The notes beneath the pieces are model-generated. The model was not told where the DNA came from. It was given only the letters and a program-made list of their open reading frames with translations, and did not search any database. Below are positions 1-12,125 of a DNA stretch of 64,000 nt, one piece after another; the first letter of the stretch is position 1, and each line of letters begins with the position of its first letter. Origin of the DNA: Marsupella aquatica (lineage: Eukaryota > Marchantiophyta); contig OZ316896.1 of assembly GCA_973895155.1 (NCBI GenBank), forward strand, positions 20,894,001 to 20,958,000. The letters run 5' to 3'. The position numbers and the translations under genes are program-made.

Positions 1-410
1 GTCTGAAACGGGGTCTGAAAACATCTGCTGCACACCCTGGTTCACCACAAGTATCGAAGATTACTTACGCGGATCGAGCTTGAGGCAACAGATCAGTAAT
101 TACAAAACAAGATTTCCCGAAAAATCGACAAACCGCCACAAATGCATTTCATTGTGATCGTCGTTACCTCGATGTCTAAGCTCATGAATAAGAGACACGA
201 CGTTAAGAAATACGCCTCCCACGAGCGGATAGACAGGACCATTATCTCCCGGGGAAAGCCTGATTCCGACAAGCACTATGCCGAAGAGTATAAGGAAAAT
301 GATATAGTTCCGCATGATGTCCCACATGATGGATTTCGCCGAGTATTCGATCTATTTTCTTTGATGAATCGATGTAAGTTGCTGGTACGCACGTCTAAGC
401 CGAAAGCAAA
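1..410 (-). pseudogene. Damaged partial paralogue of the two-membrane-segment protein at 53.0-53.7 kb
   Basis: This stretch aligns closely with about 53316-53730. Read on the minus strand it shows the same pair of hydrophobic segments followed by an RRGNDDH-like motif. The same mini-intron is present: donor GTAAGT at 68-63 and acceptor TTTCAG ending at 3, 66 nt long, so exon 2 lies beyond the left edge. Two 2-nt length differences relative to the right-hand copy flank the membrane region. The first moves the upstream frame, so translation would have to start at the ATG near 327. The second leads to a stop near 100 before the splice donor. The function is unknown. I infer a decayed duplicate, although a shorter protein made from it cannot be excluded. 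Confidence 0.55.
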
Positions 411-883
411 GTGTGATGAATCTGAATGAGTGGATCTTTGGATGTTGCGACCATCAGCAAAGCTTCCTTAATATTAGTCCAATTCTGGTCACAGTTGTGG
501 CCAGCTTGTGTTGTGCAGTAGTGTTCGCCAGCATCAACACAACGTTTCATCCGCGGGTCGGTTCTGAGAATACATTCGTTAATCACTTCGTCTCTATTCT
601 AGTGACCAGTAAGCTTTGGTAGGGGTGTACCACTGGTAAACACTTCAGGCTCCCGCATCCAGACCACCGGCCGGCCGGATCGACAATCTCCTCATAGATA
701 TCTTGTCCGAGTTCAATCTAAAGACCGCTAATATATAGTGCTCAGTCCTTTTGCGCGCATCTGTTCTTCAGGCTGTTGTGAGGTACGTTCCAATCATCAC
801 TGCTAACTTGCAACGAGTAAGGAGATTGCACATGCGTTCAGGACGGTACAATTCAAGGCATCGATCTTTACGTTTCCCTTCTG

Positions 884-1110
884 AATTGCATTGAGCCGCG
901 AGTGCGCGTTGCTATGACGGTTGATCGCCCGTTTCCCGTTTGAGTTGCATCGCGCGAGTGCGCATTGCTATGACGGTTGATCGCCCGTTTCCCGTTTGAG
1001 TTGCATCGAGTGCGCGTTGCGAAGACGGTTGATTGCCCGTTTCCCATTGAGTTGCATCAAGCCGCGCGTACGTGCGCGTTGCGATCACGGTTGATCGACG
1101 GGCTTTGTAG
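884..1110. repeat. Tandem repeat, about four units of 50-62 bp
   Basis: Units share the core GTGCGCGTTGC, then GACGGTTGATCGCCCGTTTCC, then GAGTTGCATC. The first two units are nearly identical and the later two have diverged and shortened. The array is locally GC-rich compared with its surroundings. No coding potential is evident. Confidence 0.8.
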
Positions 1111-1591
1111 CGAATGTTCGATCAGGCGCTAGAGTCTAAGACACTTTTGAACTATGAAGGTCAAGCTAGCTACCTCAGTCGAGTTTTGTGAGCTACAGGG
1201 AGAAACAGGAGATCATAATCTGAATTGCATCCTAGCACGTACATCTACGGCATCGGTAGTGTTGGTTGTAAGTGGTGACGATCGATGGCGATGGTGGCGG
1301 TAGCAAATGGTGCATGGATGGATTTGTCGAGGAATCAGAAGGTTGAGTTGATTGGCAATATCTCTTCAATATTGCTTGCTGCGTGGCTAAATTGAAAGGG
1401 AAGCAATTACGATGGCGGAAGCTAGGGGAGGCCCAGACGGAAGCAGATCGAACATGAGCAGTCTCTGAATTGGCTAATTGAAGCGGGGAAGAATCGGTCA
1501 GATCGAGTTTAGCAGGCATGGTTTGTACCAGGAGTATTAAGATTGTTTACAATACCCATTCCGTTGCAACATGATACTTACGCTGTAGAGA

Positions 1592-1637
1592 GACACACAA
1601 TCCTATTGTGTGTCACTTCAGGATTGTGTGAAGTGAC
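1592..1637. repeat. Two overlapping perfect hairpins
   Basis: Stem 1 pairs 1592-1601 with 1605-1614 (10 bp, 3-nt loop). Stem 2 pairs 1612-1620 with 1629-1637 (9 bp, 8-nt loop). They share bases 1612-1614, so only one can form fully at a time. They may be the remnant of a small foldback element. Confidence 0.6.
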
Positions 1638-2464
1638 AAAGATGCCCCTACCAAAAGAGTGTAGCGGATTTCGACGAGTTTCGTACTGTAGAGAGTGAGG
1701 GACCAAAAATAGCTTCTGACAGAAACGAAATAGTTCTTAGTTCTATTGGAAATATTGTAGAGTGAATTGCTGAGCCAACAAGTAGTAGCCTAGCATCCTT
1801 TTCAACCGATAAGGTTGAAGATGGAAGCCTTCCGGATGGTGGGCATGTGTATAGGGACAGAAACTGCGAAGTTAATTTACAGCTGAGTCTGACCTTCGAG
1901 CGCTGTTTTTGTCCATGAAAGATGCCCTGGAACATCATAATGATCACGCAGAGTGTATTTCTTTGGTTATAGACATTCAAAAGCAGGTACGGGCGACAAT
2001 CTACACTTAAATTTAAATTGCGGAAGTTTTGCTCCCCACCAATCTACAAAGAGAGCCGTCTGAAAAATTCAACTTAGAAATAGATGCCCTTAAATCCCAG
2101 AAGTTGATCCAATCGATTACTGTACTTCGCAGCTTTGCTGGCTTCAAATTGAAGGCTTCCAAAATACTTTAAAGTTGGGTACATTGCGGGGTACATTGAA
2201 AGGCACTTGAACTACTTAACCCTTCAGCGACCTGTTGGCCGTCCCAGTTGTAGCTGCTCATTCGATACCAATCTGAGCTCCCAAACGGAAATGATGAATA
2301 AATCAGGTCGCCCAATACGATATGATGAAACAAATCAGGTCGCCCAATAGAAAACTAAGGATTCTTGAAATGAACGTCACGCATCAGAAAATCAGGACCA
2401 ATTGTAGGATACTGGGTACGTACCTAAACCCATAAAACGAAGCCGAAGCACAAATTGGGAAAGA

Positions 2465-2817
2465 TGTTGAAAATCTACGGAGCTACATTGTCCTCAGGTT
2501 CTGTCTTCATCACGCCTACTGCCTCACTTAATTAGTGAGCCAGTGATTAGCTGTAATTAATTAATGTCTGTTAAGCAATCCATTATTATGGTCGCTAGGC
2601 AGATCAACGAGCATAGAATTAGTTCCTTAGGACAAATCCCACCTAGGATTCCAACCACTTGCTCCGCTGTGATGGCTGTCTCCCATCCCTCTGATGGTTC
2701 TAATCCTACGGTGATTCTTAGTTGCCGCTTAGTTGCCGCTTAACGACAGTCTCTTTCTCTGTGTATAATTCCCCTCAGTCACGAGGGCTAATCAAGCATT
2801 ATCAGAAAATTTCTTCA
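2465..2817 (+). repeat. 5' LTR of the Copia element
   Basis: The LTR begins TGTTGAAAATC and ends TTTCTTCA. It differs from the 3' LTR by roughly ten substitutions, an extra 12-13 bp near 2583 (CATTATTATGGTC region) and an 11-bp tandem duplication near 2730 (TTAGTTGCCGC). By eye the shared positions are about 97 percent identical. Confidence 0.95.
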
Positions 2818-2835
2818 TGGTATCAGAGCTACCAG
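2818..2835 (+). other. Copia primer-binding site
   Basis: TGGTATCAGAGCTACCAG starts immediately after the 5' LTR. TGGTATCAGAGC is the usual plant retrotransposon primer site complementary to initiator Met-tRNA. Confidence 0.9.
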
Positions 2836-2856
2836 GTTTCTGAGACTCGTCACTCC

Positions 2857-4028
2857 ATGACATTCCAAGGCCCCACCATGTCTTCCTCCGACACCACGAA
2901 GATCTCCTTCTCCAAGAGTGAAAAGTTGGTAGGAGCACTGAACTACATCATCTGGGCCTTCCATGTCGAGCAGATTCTGCGGGAGAGAGGGCTGTGGTAC
3001 ATCGTCGACCCTTCAGCTCAGCCTGTCACCAATGGGCTACCCGGAGCCGGGGGAGGGAATCCATCACCCTCAGGGTCGACCACAGCCACGAGCAGCAAGT
3101 CAGGAGCCACCAGCAGCACAATTGCAACAGGACTCGCTAACACTGCAGACCCGGTTCAGAAAGACAAGGAGCGGGTAATCATAATTCTTACCAAAGCCTC
3201 CACTGTCTCTATATTTCCTATCATTAGGAAACTACGCAAGGACCCAGCTAAACTCTGGGTCACTCTTAAGCAGAAGTTTGAATCCACCGCCATTCAGCGG
3301 AAGTTAGATCTTAAAACTGCCCTTGTTGAGTTCAAGATGCACGAAGGAGCATCAGTTGAGGAATACCTCAAGAAAATTGATCATCACATGATGCAGCTTG
3401 CATCAATAGATGAAGAGATACCTGACAAGGAACTTATTCAGATAGTACTGCGTAACCTTCCTGCTAGTTGGGCGTCGTTTAAATCTGTTTATGGTGTCCT
3501 GTACTCGAAAGATACTACCGCTACCTTTGCAGACTTTGAGGAGTACCTTCAGGCAGAGGAGTTTAGCCGAAAGCCTTCTAGAGACCTTGTGGAACAGTCA
3601 CTACTTGCTGCATCTAGCGACAACCGGCGTGAAGCCCAGATATCCCATCATGGAGATCAGCGACGAGACTACAATCAAGGAAGGGGTCATGGTCGTGGCA
3701 GGCTCAACCGATGGGGGCCCAGGAATGCTGCACCACGAGTTTTTGCTGGCAGACCCTCCTGCAACTACTGCGGTAAGAAAGGACACTAGGAACCTGACTG
3801 TTTTGAAAAACAGGCTTATGCTAATATTAAGTCTATGTCTCCCACTCAGATGCGAGAGCTAACTCAAAGCATCAAAGACATCAAGGGTCTTGGACCCAAG
3901 TCCTACCTGGCTACTCATAGCAACATCGGGGATAGCGACTCTGAGAAGAACAGTGTCCCCACTGACGACCAGTCAACTCTCACGGTTGAAGCAATGCTCA
4001 GTGAGTTTGACGACACACGTTGTCCGGG
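2857..4028 (+). pseudogene. Copia gag with a nonsense codon in the zinc knuckle
   Basis: The frame opens with ATG at 2857 (or 2878), after the primer site. The upstream open frame from 2722 lies in the LTR and is not used. The N-terminal half has the plant Copia gag (UBN2-like) pattern, including LNYIIWAFHVEQIL. A Ser/Gly/Thr-rich linker and a basic RGHGRGR stretch follow. The CCHC zinc knuckle starts CNYCGKKGH but an in-frame TAG at 3787-3789 separates H from the final EPDC. The frame stays open after that until the Gypsy LTR at 4029. The DSGA protease motif resumes after 47646, showing that only the nested insertion separates gag from pol. Confidence 0.9.
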
Positions 4029-5195
4029 TGACCGTGTTTTCTGGCAAGAGCATGTTGGCTCTTATGAAGTTAACCTTGCATGCTCATAAGTTCTACACTA
4101 AAATCAAAATGATAATTCTAGTAACAAGGGTAGTGGGTATTAAGAAAGATTCAGGTGAAACTAAAATACTGTTAAACCCTACTTCACCATACTTGCGGAC
4201 CAACACATCACGAAAATTAGTTTTCTTATGACATATGATCCTAATATCTCCAAGAGAAAATGAAATAGGAATATCATCCGGGCTCTTATTCAGATCCATG
4301 ACTTCAATAAAGGACAAAGATGATGCACTCCCACTCCTCTCAGTACGACACCACTGGGTATATTATTGGCTCGTTAGAAACCATAACAGCAGTTGCAAAC
4401 TGAGCTCCAAAATGATAGGTTAGATGTTGCCTCATAGATGGTTTGTCTAAAAGATGGACTCTAATCAAAAACGGATTACAAAGAAGAAGATCAGGGATAA
4501 CTCTCTCTCCTGGATTCATGATGGCTCTCCTATTCCTTTGCTATCCAGGCCAAAGGACGCCCCACCCCTATATTCCCAAAGAAACCTTATTCCCTAAGGT
4601 CCCATCTATAAGTCTACCACTCATTCCTTTGCTATCCGGGCCAAAGGACGCCCCACTACTATGTTCAAGGCACAAATGAGCTTCAAAACCTTGAATGATA
4701 AACACTGCGGAATGAGGGGAGAGTGCCCCTCACCACTTTATTTATAGTGCACACCAAGAGGGCATGGATCAAGCCCAAGCACTTGGATGAAGGCCAAGTG
4801 GCAAGCATCAAATACCTAAGAGTGTGCTAGTACTGTTCATAGTTGGTGAAACTACTTTTAGTAGGTGGAACTACCATGCATTGGTGGAACTATTGTGCGT
4901 TGATGGACCTACTGTGCGTTGGTGGAACTATTGTGCGTTGGTGGTCCTACTATGCGTTGGTGGACCTATTATGCGTTAGTGGACCTACTGTGTGTTGATA
5001 GAACTATTGTGCATTGGTAGAACTACTCATATACATTGGTAGAACTACTCATATGCATTGGTGGAACTACTGTAGTCCGTTAATATAGTTAAAGAAGTAA
5101 ATAAAATCTAAATTTAATAATCTAACTACTAAACTACTTATATAATCTATAACATATTAAAACAAACAATTTTTTTATAACTTAAGAGAAAATCA
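4029..5195 (-). repeat. 3' LTR of the Gypsy element
   Basis: On the plus strand it starts TGACCGTGTTTTC and ends GAGAAAATCA, so it reads TG to CA on both strands. It contains an array of degenerate short repeats with the core TGCGTTGGTGGAACTA at about 4840-5075. The sequence to its right, on the minus strand AGGGGTGATGTGTCA, is the likely polypurine-type primer region. Confidence 0.95.
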
Positions 5196-5316
5196 TGACA
5201 CATCACCCCTACCAAACCTATGCATCCTCCGGTATACGCCACACCTAGAATCACTACATGTCTTCTTCATCTAAAGCCTCATAGTCGTCTGGTTCAAACT
5301 CTTTCTCTGTCACAAA

Positions 5317-6821
5317 TCAAGTTCGTCGTTTAAACAATTTTACTCGCTTCCCTGCATAGGGATTGCGATGAATTGCTCCATCAATTTTTCTTACCACATA
5401 TGTTGCATTAGGACGAACCTCCTCCACCACAAATGGTCCTCTCCAACGATGTGCAAACTTCTTCAGAGTAGAATGTTGCTGTTCCAACCCTCCCTCATAG
5501 ATCAAGACCCAATCTCCATTTTGGATGGGAATTGGTCTCAAACGATGGGTCTTGTCAAACCGTTCCTTATTCTTCTCACGAGCCTCCTTTAGCTTTAGTA
5601 ACGCCTCCTCAATCTTCTCCTTGGTCTGGCTAAAGTGCTCAATCCTTTGCTCCAACAACTTTTCTCGGGAGATTCTATCTTGCCATTCAATCATCCTCCA
5701 ACTCTGAACATTTTCCTCAATTGGCATCAAAGGCAAATGTCCAGAGACTAATTCGGCAGGCGTAATTCCTGTTGTGGTAGTGCATATCATTCGATCTGCC
5801 AAAAGAGCAAACAATAGAAGATTGGGCCAAAGCGATGGTTTTCATCGGCAAGATTTCACCAAGGCATTCACAATTGGTGGGTGCCCTCGCTCAATCTTTC
5901 CATTCCCTTCTGGGTTGTAGGCAGTAGTAAGTTTGAACTTGATGTTGAACCGGTCGAAAATTTTTGCAGCCTCTTCAGAATTCAACTCTCCTCTATCTGC
6001 TCTCATTTGCACAAAACAACCATGACGTGCTATAACGTCTTCAAGTATGAACCTGCATACTGCTTCTATAGTGTTAGAGGTCAAAGCCCTTCCTTCAACA
6101 TAGGAAGATAAATCTTCTCTTGCAAGGACAAGGTACTTTGCCCCCTAATTCCCCATGGCATGTGCACCACATCTACTTCCCATTGAAAATGTACAGAAAG
6201 AGGACTAGTGGGATTAAGTCCATCTCTAAACCGAACTTTAGAGTAATATTGACAACTCTCACAAGATCCAACATAGGATTTTACATCCACATACATGCCT
6301 GACCACCAGTACCACCTTTGAACCCGCTCATAGGTAGCTTTAACTCCTCGATGTCCTGCTTCAACAGCATCATGAGAATCCCATAAGACTCTCTTCTTCT
6401 CTTCATCTGTATCAAGAACTCTACAAGGAACATGTCCTTTCTTCAAAGACCTTCTCCATAAAACACCATCCTTTAGCATGAACTTGTAAGCCTTCTTCCG
6501 TAATTGTTGAAACTTCTCTTCTATCATTTCAACAGGCCTTTGAAGAGTACTAAGGTACCTTCCAATCAAGAGCAACTCTCCAGAATAGAGCTCCTCTTGA
6601 AATGTTAAGACCTCAAACTCTCCATTCATCACTCGAATTGCCTCCACTTCATTCTGATCATAGCGGGCTCTTGAAAGCATATCTGCTAGTGGATTATCTT
6701 TTCCAGCAATGTGTCGAAGCTCGGGGTTGATCATCCTAATGAAAGCTATCCAACGTAGCATAGCAATGTCTGGAGTATCACAGTTAGCAATCATCCCTAA
6801 AAGTGGTAAACAATCAGTCTC
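5317..6821 (-). pseudogene. Gypsy pol, 3' part: RNase H end and integrase
   Basis: Reading leftward from the junction, the RNase H tail ETDCLPLLGM is followed by the HHCC-type integrase zinc region (SHDAVEAGHRG... CESCQ) and the DDE core: DVVHMPWG, MRADRGE and NPEGNGKIERGH. A C-terminal chromatin/DNA-binding region follows, with GDWVLIYEGG and HRWRGPF, ending at 5317. Two lesions are visible: a frameshift in a G-run near 6140 just after the first Asp block, and an in-frame TGA near 5839 (CR then KPSLWP). The upstream 5' part continues at 39807. Because of these lesions the copy cannot make an intact integrase. Confidence 0.9.
5843..6110 (-). other. Integrase core segment in a shifted frame
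   Basis: This part of the integrase core, with the second Asp (RADRGE) and the Glu (KIERGH), lies in a different frame from the block upstream. The shift localises to a GGGGG run. It is one of the lesions that make the Gypsy copy non-autonomous. Confidence 0.75.
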
Positions 6822-7116
6822 CCCTGGGCCCTTAGTGTTACTAATACAGGGAGGACGTGCGAACAACGCAAGGGTATTTTTAATGTAATGCAAACTAATT
6901 TTTATAACAGTTTTTAAAGTAGGCAACATCCCTCTATATACATTCACCACAATATTAGTAATAAGGCAAGAATCAAATACATGTCACATAAATCTTATGC
7001 AAGGGTACCCAAAACGCCAAGTACACGCGTCACTATATGGTTGACACACATGTCATCACTTCATTTGCACACGTGTCCATATAGTAAATCAGATATTTAA
7101 TTATTATCATCTTAAG

Positions 7117-7335
7117 GCAAGTTTGGTTTCGTTGGTCCCCTTATGGTGGAACAAATGGGTTAAGGTAGACATGTTTACCCGCATGTTTAGGAGTTAAGTG
7201 GGGAGTTGAGTAAATTTTGGGCCAGGATCTTTGGGCCCAACTTGGTTGGGAAACTGGGATTGATGGGGATCCATGGATTAATCCCACATGGACGGACAAG
7301 ATTACTTTTGAATTCCCTTGAATCAAACAGCCATG
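7117..7335. repeat. Possible small TIR element
   Basis: GGCAAGTTTGGTTTC at the left and GAATCAAACAGCC at the right are imperfect inverted repeats about 200 bp apart, like many plant MITE ends. No convincing target duplication was found. Confidence 0.3.
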
Positions 7336-7389
7336 TATGAGGCCAGATGTGTTTGTGTATTGAGGGAGGGGTCTCGAGCGCTCAAACAA

Positions 7390-8340
7390 TGTTTGTTATA
7401 GTTGGTTCAGACTTTGAAGTATTATTCCTGGATTATACATATATAGTACTAATGAAAACTAGAAGTTCAGAGGCACTTTTGCGAACACTAAGACAAAACT
7501 GCAGGTCTATGTGTAAACTATAGGAAGAACTATAATTTTCTCTCGTCCTAATTTTGTTTATCTATATAAAATATGTACCTTGAACATCAAGCATAACATA
7601 CAAGTCCCCTATGAAAGATAAAGTTTTAACTATTTCAGTATGATATTTGTAATTCTAAAAATTCAAGGGTGTTTTCAATTCCTTGAAAAACTCTATTATA
7701 ATTTATAAAAGGATAAAATTTAATAGGAAAAGTTAATATTTTTACATTAACAAGGGGATTTTTTTTGTGAACAAAAATATTAAGAAGGGGTACACGGGGG
7801 ATATCTGTTCTCAGGGGGGTTCACTTGATATAGTAAGAGTGAGGGCCCAGGGTCAGTCTCAAGAATAACCCCTATTTAGATAAAACTGGACAATTAGTGA
7901 AATTTTGGATTGATTGAAATTACAATTAAATCATATTTAAGCAAAATAAATTCATTATTACTAAGTTAACACTTGCATGTACCAAAAAACCATATATATT
8001 GGTACACAATGTCATAATTAGAATTATTGTAATATGCACAATTTAGAATGAAAGATGCACAATCCATGGTCCAATAATGAATAAAGTGGTACAAGGTGTA
8101 CAATCACATTAATGTGCACAAATTTACTAGTAAGAGTGAAATGCATAATCCATGATCCAGTCATGAATAACCATCCACATATGGAAATCATTCAATGCTA
8201 GGTTGCTTTCTTGTGATTGTTGAAGAGAAGAATTTTATTGAAGAATTGCTCTCCCCTTTTTAATATGTCAAATCAACCAAATAACAAGGTGATGATGATG
8301 ATTTACAATTACTTATCCTTCTACTAATAAAACTACACTG
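7390..8340. other. AT-rich non-coding end of the large insertion
   Basis: This is AT-rich sequence between the left junction region and the 3' end of gene A. The only noteworthy item is the tract near 7828 (GAGTGAGGGCCC), which recurs in inverted orientation near 19165. No gene is seen. Confidence 0.5.
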
Positions 8341-8348
8341 TCTAAGTA

Positions 8349-11300
8349 TCATGAAGTTGATGCTGCCTCATCCTCTAAGCATCTATTCAAATTGTCTCTT
8401 GCTTTCATTGCATGACTTTTTGCTATTCTAACTAAGCCACTTTTGGCTGTGGTCCGTCCCTTGAAACACCATAGTACAGTGTTCACACTTATTGTCTCAG
8501 TGGAATACCCTGGATCACGTTCCCATTGTTGATTCCAACAATCTAACCACCGCTGTCGTGGCTCATATTCTGGCTGACCACGTTTTCTTAGCATGTAAGG
8601 TCTATACCACTCCACAATACACACATGTTCAAGTTGATTGTTGGCATTCAACTCTCCTTCTTCCACATTACTAATCACTTTGCCCAAATAAATTGGGTAA
8701 ATATCTAGGTCAGCTGTGTCTGGCCGAACCAAGATATAATTATCTTTCATGATATCTACCCTTGGGTTAAAAGTTTCACGAGGTTTGTCTTTCCTTGGTC
8801 CCACATACCCAATCTTTGCATCCAACTCACATGCCACATTGCGGTATTGCAAAGGAACACTATCTCTCCATTTTGACATGGGCCAAAATCCATGAACCAA
8901 GTGTTCCTCTCCAGATGTATATTGCACCGCCTCTGTCTCCAAAGTATGGATAATTTGATTCCAGTATTGTATCAGTGCCACCCATCTACCCTTTCCTTCT
9001 TCTGAAGTAGTTCGATTGCAGACAAAATTAAAAAATTTCACTTGCTTATGTAGTCCTTGTCGCACCTCCTCTACCATGGCCATTTCTATCATTGGTAATC
9101 TTTTTGGTTCTCCTACGGGAAGTTTTGGACTATTATCATCCGTCCACGACCACATCTCAATACCTTCTCTTGGGAGCCAATCATCCTCTTGGCATTTCAT
9201 TTTGTATTGAAGGCATGGCATACCATCATCACGCACATACAATCGAAATAGTCGTGGTTGCAAATGCCCCACCAATGAGTCCCCTCCTTTAAGCAAGTAT
9301 GGTTCCAAGTATGATTTAAAATCGGGCACCTCTTGCACGAAATGGGGAACTGGATGTGGAGTCCTTGCCCCCATTAACAATGACATTAAATCTGCCAAAG
9401 AATAGGTTGGGTTACGCATTAAACTTTCAGAGAAATGGCCAAACATAGCATCAACATCCTCATGAGTATGTCCGACCATGAGAAATCCCAGATGAATCTC
9501 TTCAAAAACATCTCTTGCCGTCAGTAGGGACAAATAACCCAACACATATCTGTTTTTGTTATCTCCTGCACAATTGTCAAGTTGTAACTTCAAAACTCTT
9601 GGAAGAGGCTTGAAGGTAGTAGACGCATCCAATGAGTGTGACTTCGCTGCAAAAATTTAAGAACCATATATATTAGGGTCAATAATTAATTTAGAGCCAA
9701 AACATTTTCATAGAGCCTACATATTTTCTTAGACATATAGAATAACCAATAATATACCATCATGGGCAACGATTTATGAACATAAACTCAAATGAACTAT
9801 AGTTTCTAGTCTGAAATAAATAGTTAACGGTTCAAGCCATGGTTCTCACTAAGTTTTGCATACACTAACAACAAACCATGGGTCACACTTTCAATAAGCT
9901 AGTTACAATGAACCATGGTTTGTGCTCTCAAATAAACTAACAATAAAAAATGGTTCATACTTTGAAATAAACTATCAATGAACCATGGTTTGCACTTATC
10001 ACATAAAATAACAAACAAGGATATATCCTAAGAAAATGACTCTCACATGAGCGAATAATAACAATCTTTATGTCAACTGACAATGAACTCTGGTTGACAC
10101 CTTGGAAGGTCACATCACTTACAAAGGAAGCATGGTTGATACTGAATATGGCATAAAAATAACAACACTTATTTGCATTGAAGTGAAATAATTACCTAGA
10201 TTTGATATTTCGTCCTTAAATGCTTCACGAAGTTTTCCCTCCAATATAGGTCCTCGCCCCTCAAGCAAGTTTTCAAATAGTTTTGTGGAATCTGGCCCTT
10301 CCACTAAAGATTTGATCATCGGTTCTGGATTTTCCAACATTCGAAGTATTGTGTCAAGTGAACCAATTGTGGCATTGGCATCAGGTGCCCACACTCCAAC
10401 ATTATATTGAGCAATAGCTTTTGGACCATGGCCATGAGTCAAAATACCAGTCAAGGTAATTGGAAGTTTAATCGCACCATCCACTTCTTTCGGACAAAAG
10501 GGCATCCTTGGTAGTGCAGTCTTACAATGATCCATTTTATCATGAATTATGCATAAGACCTGTTTTGGATTATCAACAGACTGGCGTCTCCAAGAGTGAT
10601 ATAATAATCTGCCTTCGGTATGATCACGATGATGAGCGATTTCATCCCTCTTTAAAATCTCAATCTCTTCTTTCACACCGGTCAGATTTGCTTTCCGTTG
10701 CATCAACTCACTACAAGTTGTACACTTGGAAAAGTTATTGCCTTTCTTATGAATCGTCACTTCCTTGAAGTACTTTTGATGTAAAATACTCAATGTGGAC
10801 TGGGAGATTGGTTGAAGACCAAGCTCTAAATTTGTAGCATTGAGCTTGTTCCTAATACTTTCCCAAGTATAACTTGTAGGTAGCTCCTTTAAAACTTGTC
10901 GAGATTTGTCTGCAGTCGTCCTCATTTTTGCAGGATGAAGATCTGCGCACTCATCAATCAACCCATGCAATGACATATAGGCTTGAGAAACTCGTTCAGT
11001 CATCCTTCTCTTTCCTTGGTTTCCATGATAAGCTATCCTCACCCCATTACCCACAGCCTTTCTGAGCTCATAGAATTGACTTCGCCCTTTGGAGTGCAAA
11101 ATCCTCCATGCCTCCAAGCATATTGCCTTCCCTTCAATGATGATTAGTTTTTCAGTATTAGATAGTTCCAATATATTGACAATAGCATTGATCTCATACT
11201 CTTTTCGCATCTAAAATGATTTCTCCCAATAGTTCTCCCTAATCCCCCTTGCCACATGAGGGTCAAGAAGATGGCAGCACCGACGAAGGCAACATTTCTG

Positions 11301-12125
11301 TTTTCTGATTTCCTCCACATCTTCTTTGGAAAGGGACTTGTCTTTCTTTGACGAAGAAAGAGAAGGTTGTTTTCTTTTTCTGGTTATTGGAATGTATGAT
11401 CTCTTTCGACTTGAAGCATCTAGATCCTCCTCCTCTGCATCTACAAAAAATGAGGCTAATAGCCTTCCGTTACTTGTGACGAGCCTATCCAATGGCCATG
11501 CCCTCAAACAATCTCTATGTTTCAGGTGATCATTGGTTGCACCTTGAATATATTCATCAATCAAGATTCCCACATGTGTATTTCGAAGAGTAGTATCTCC
11601 CAATGTCACTTCTGGATTAACAGCCATTACTCTTGCAATGGCAAAGGCAAAATGTGTTTCATCAAGTACTTTAACAACCATTCCCATCCATAAACTTGTG
11701 GATGAAATTCGAAGAGGATTTCCACTAGATTCAACTCCATTCTCATTTGACCACTCCGGTTGGTTTCCTTGAGCTTCGTTCTCATTTGAGATCTCTGGTT
11801 GGCTGGTATCACTTCCATTGCTCGTTGAAGCTCCATTCTTGTATGAGGTATTAGGTAGGTATCCAGTAACCATTTCAAGTTGCTGAAGTTGACCTTTTTT
11901 CCAGACTAGAAAAGATCCTATCATGTCAGCCAAGCTTTCACCATGATCCCATTGAATTTCCCCATCAAATACTTCTTTCAAGGTAACAAGAACTTGAAGA
12001 GGCCCAAGAGGAACATTATGGCAAATCCGAGATGGATCCACACTTTGAATGATACCCTTCGCAACCATTTTATTTGATATGCACAAACCTACGGTTTCAC
12101 CGACAATAATCCAAGATGTCGCCAT
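8349..12125 (-). pseudogene. Gene A: DDE-type transposase-like protein (DUF7869-like), one nonsense codon
   Basis: The likely start is ATG at 12125, just inside a probable acceptor (TGTGCAG, 12134). Exon 1 runs to 10196 and a 549-nt intron (9647-10195) joins exon 2 (9646-8349) in phase. The N-terminal 80 residues resemble the HNxPLG domain of plant transposon proteins. A central basic PITRKRKQPS region is followed by Cys/His zinc-binding pairs (KCCLRRCCHLLD, FSKCTTC). The DDE-like residues are IIHDKMDHCKT, LQLDNCAGDNKNR and GHTHEDVDAMFG, the signature of a widespread eukaryotic family I recognise as DUF7869-like. An in-frame TAG at 11213-11211 interrupts an otherwise continuous frame. Palindromic sites lie in its intron and promoter. 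The assignment as transposase is inferred from motifs. Confidence 0.7.
9647..10195 (-). other. Intron of gene A with palindrome copies
   Basis: Donor GTAATT begins at 10195 and acceptor TTTTTGCAG ends at 9647. The join keeps the frame. Inside are two exact AACCATGGTT sites (9911-9920, 9981-9990) and degenerate ones at 9836-9845 and 9874-9883, spaced about 35-70 bp. Confidence 0.8.

Larger units (their letters stand above)
431..2459. other. Host intergenic DNA without a recognisable gene
   Basis: I see no convincing gene here. Short open frames on both strands (for example minus 1232-1519 and 1648-1980) lack recognisable domains. A plus-strand frame around 1665-1917 looks weakly protein-like but has an internal stop. 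The segment holds a GC-rich tandem repeat near 0.9-1.1 kb and two overlapping hairpins near 1.6 kb, listed separately. Confidence 0.5.

Noticed and set aside
1648-1980. Minus-strand 110-residue frame
   Set aside because: No domain, no splice or context support.
6822-6860. Helitron termini for the large insertion
   Set aside because: The absence of target duplication fits, but the junctions do not give an A/T target with TC and CTRR ends.
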